From: Zeus faber
Taxonomy: Eukaryota; Chordata; Actinopteri; Zeiformes; Zeidae
Reading direction: 5' to 3'
DNA: 64,000 nucleotides
Assembly (NCBI GenBank): GCA_960531495.1
Contig: OY482848.1
Coordinates: 19,312,328 to 19,376,327 of the forward strand
Shown here: piece after piece, positions 26,353 through 64,000 of the stretch
Numbering within the stretch: position 1 is the stretch's first letter
Layout of the letters: the number at the start of each line of letters is the position of its first letter
Made by a program: the position numbers and the translations under genes
Notes under the pieces: model-generated
Databases searched by the model: none
Seen by the model: the letters and a program-made list of their open reading frames with translations, nothing else
Told to the model about the DNA's origin: nothing

Positions 26353-26551
26353 TATTCAACTTCTCTGGGTTCCCTGGAGCTGGTTTTATCCCTGCGGTGC
26401 GTGTTAAATCGCGCTAGAATAGAGACGAAGTTGAAGTTCCAACAATCGGTTCAAATAGCCTGCTTATTTCTCGTGGAAGCGCAGTACTTTAGGTAGTAGC
26501 CACAGTTGTATGAAACGAACAAATAGATACAACAATTGTGCTGAAACTCAC

Positions 26552-26760
26552 ATTGGCCGACAGCTCTCAAACACGCTCGCTCAGACAGCTGCAGCTGTCC
26601 AAAGGTTTTGTCCAGGACCCCGGTTTCTGGACATCCATAGCATCCGGATAGAGCGAACGTCGGCGTTTCCCGGTTACGATGGCACGCACACATGTTCTAT
26701 AAATCTGCGTTTTATGAGCTGTCTGCGATTGTGCCTGTGTGTAATTTCTACCATGAAACG
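26552..26760 (-). other. aimp1: Candidate AIMP1 5' non-coding exon
   Basis: On the minus strand a moderately GC-rich segment ends at a consensus donor, CCAAT/GTGAGTTT (last exon base 26552). It would join the acceptor-like CTCCAG just before the AIMP1 ATG. The upstream limit is a guess. No transcript evidence is available. Confidence 0.3.
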
Positions 26761-26931
26761 CTACCGCAACATCCTTTAAAGAGCTTATTTTTTTCTTAAA
26801 TTAACGACTTAATTCAATGAAGACAATTGCAAACCCTTCGTTGTAATTAAAAAAAGCTATTCGTAAATCACGAATAAAATTAAAAAAATAAAATAAAAAA
26901 ATAAAAATAAAAAATCGTTGTCGCGCAATAA

Positions 26932-26939
26932 TGACGTCA
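26932..26939. promoter_or_regulatory. CRE (TGACGTCA) in the divergent promoter
   Basis: A perfect palindromic cAMP-response/ATF site lies between the candidate first exons of AIMP1 and TBCK. It could serve either or both genes. Confidence 0.5.
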
Positions 26940-26959
26940 CTGATCACGTTACCTCAGCT

Positions 26960-27078
26960 GTTTGGGTCACATCGCCAGGTATCGAAAGCGTTTTGCTTCC
27001 AAGATGAAATAACTGAAACCTTGAGGCTGTCGCGCCTGCACTAATGGTACACACCACCACACTACTGTGTTATTAATC
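26960..27078 (+). other. tbck: Candidate TBCK 5' non-coding exon
   Basis: Begins about 20-40 nt after the CRE and ends at TTAATC/GTGAGTACC. An alternative donor is CATCGCCAG/GTATCG, with the exon ending near 26975. It would splice to the acceptor region just before the TBCK ATG. This is inferred from splice-site form only. Confidence 0.28.
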
Positions 27079-27482
27079 GTGAGTACCTATCTCTTACCTA
27101 CTAGCGTGCCTGTGGTGTTACAACACGAGTCCTTCCCTAAACGGTAATCACAAGCGATGGACAGGGGATGTACACAGGAACGCAAACGTGCACAGACTCG
27201 TGTCTAATGACAAATATAAATAAATTATGGATATTCAACGATATTATTGAGGATTGCCGTGCTAGCAGGTCAGCGGGTGCTCAGTGAGTTCACAATAATC
27301 CGCCAGGCTCATCCTGAACGAATAAAGTGTTATTGAAAGCTTTAAGTCTTGTTTTATCTTAAATGACCAAAGCATTATATGGTTTGCCAACTATCTACCC
27401 CATAGTTAGAATGTCAAAGATTCACACTTCCTGTTATGCATACATGGTGATTATTACAGGTGTTATTTCAATAACCTCTTAA

Positions 27483-63492
<36,010 letters not shown>

Positions 63493-64000
63493 GTATCCTT
63501 TGAAAACCAAACTGGGTTTTATATTCACTTCTGGTTTTTATGTTTGTTTTGACCGCCTGATAATAGAGCTACTAGTTTAAGATGATCAATTTAAACAGGA
63601 AGCTTTGGTTACTCAAGGTGCAACATTTTCCCCGTTATGTTCAGGTTGTTCTGCTCTCTTACCAAGTTGTAAAGTAACCTAATGCATTATGTGATGCTCC
63701 AGTATAAAGGCAGATTTGTGATATAGAAAGAAAATCTGCTGTGTTTATGCCTGTCACATTAAAGTAAAAGAGTTGTAAGTATGCAAGCAACTAAAAGCTT
63801 TCAGTTCTTGATGTGACGGGTGAATTTTTTCTTGAGACATATGCTGTTTAGTGGTATTTACTTCTAATACCATCAGTGTAAAGGGTAGTGTTGCCCTTTT
63901 TCAACCCAGACCTGGATCCCATTTATAACTGTTTATAGCACATATGGTTAGTAAAAGCATTCAATAGTACTGTTATAAATGATGGGAACCAACATTTTTA
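63493..64000. other. TBCK intron 23, open at right edge
   Basis: Intron sequence. The next coding exon, expected to continue the rhodanese-like domain, is not in the window. Confidence 0.7.

Overview
This window comes from a vertebrate nuclear genome, almost certainly a ray-finned (teleost) fish. The coding capacity is split over many short GT-AG exons separated by long AT-rich introns. (CA/TG)n microsatellites are very frequent, and the dispersed repeats are of kinds common in teleosts: Tc1-like and hAT DNA transposons, small elements with terminal inverted repeats, a tRNA-headed SINE and 3' ends of non-LTR elements. No prokaryotic gene organisation, CRISPR array or rRNA operon was seen.

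Two host genes can be read exon by exon, both by family resemblance recalled from memory. AIMP1 lies on the minus strand (coding 22949 down to 11956, six coding exons, 308 aa). It is the auxiliary p43 subunit of the multi-tRNA-synthetase complex and the EMAP II precursor. TBCK lies on the plus strand (coding from 27606 to 63492 and beyond the right edge, 23 coding exons in view, about 799 of an expected ~890 aa). It is a pseudokinase, Rab-GAP (TBC) and rhodanese-like protein. The two genes are head to head, an arrangement I recall as conserved in vertebrates. The 4.7 kb between the two start codons holds a CRE-like site, candidate non-coding first exons for both genes and a dead Tc1-like transposon. 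Every exon junction given keeps the reading frame, and each phase was checked by arithmetic.

Layout: 1-11.9 kb is intergenic on the 3' side of AIMP1, with a telomere-repeat-bearing fold-back element (722-1171), a 53-bp minisatellite (8.27-8.59 kb), a long CA block (7.65-7.87 kb) and a CpG-rich patch (about 6.5-7.3 kb). 11.9-22.95 kb is AIMP1, with a SINE in intron 5 and a hAT fragment in intron 3. 22.95-27.6 kb is the divergent promoter interval. 27.6-63.5 kb is TBCK. Its introns 20, 21 and 22 (3.2, 11.8 and 9.4 kb) carry most of the mobile DNA: a nested pair of hAT elements with readable target-site duplications, an RTE-like LINE fragment inside one of two copies of an unclassified repeat, and several small inverted-repeat elements.

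I found no clearly new biological system. The most unusual host-gene feature is TBCK coding exon 9. It is flanked within 32 nt by a ~130-nt TG tract upstream and a ~120-nt CA tract downstream, which are complementary in the pre-mRNA. The most unusual repeat is the 450-bp fold-back element whose loop contains four telomere-like repeats.
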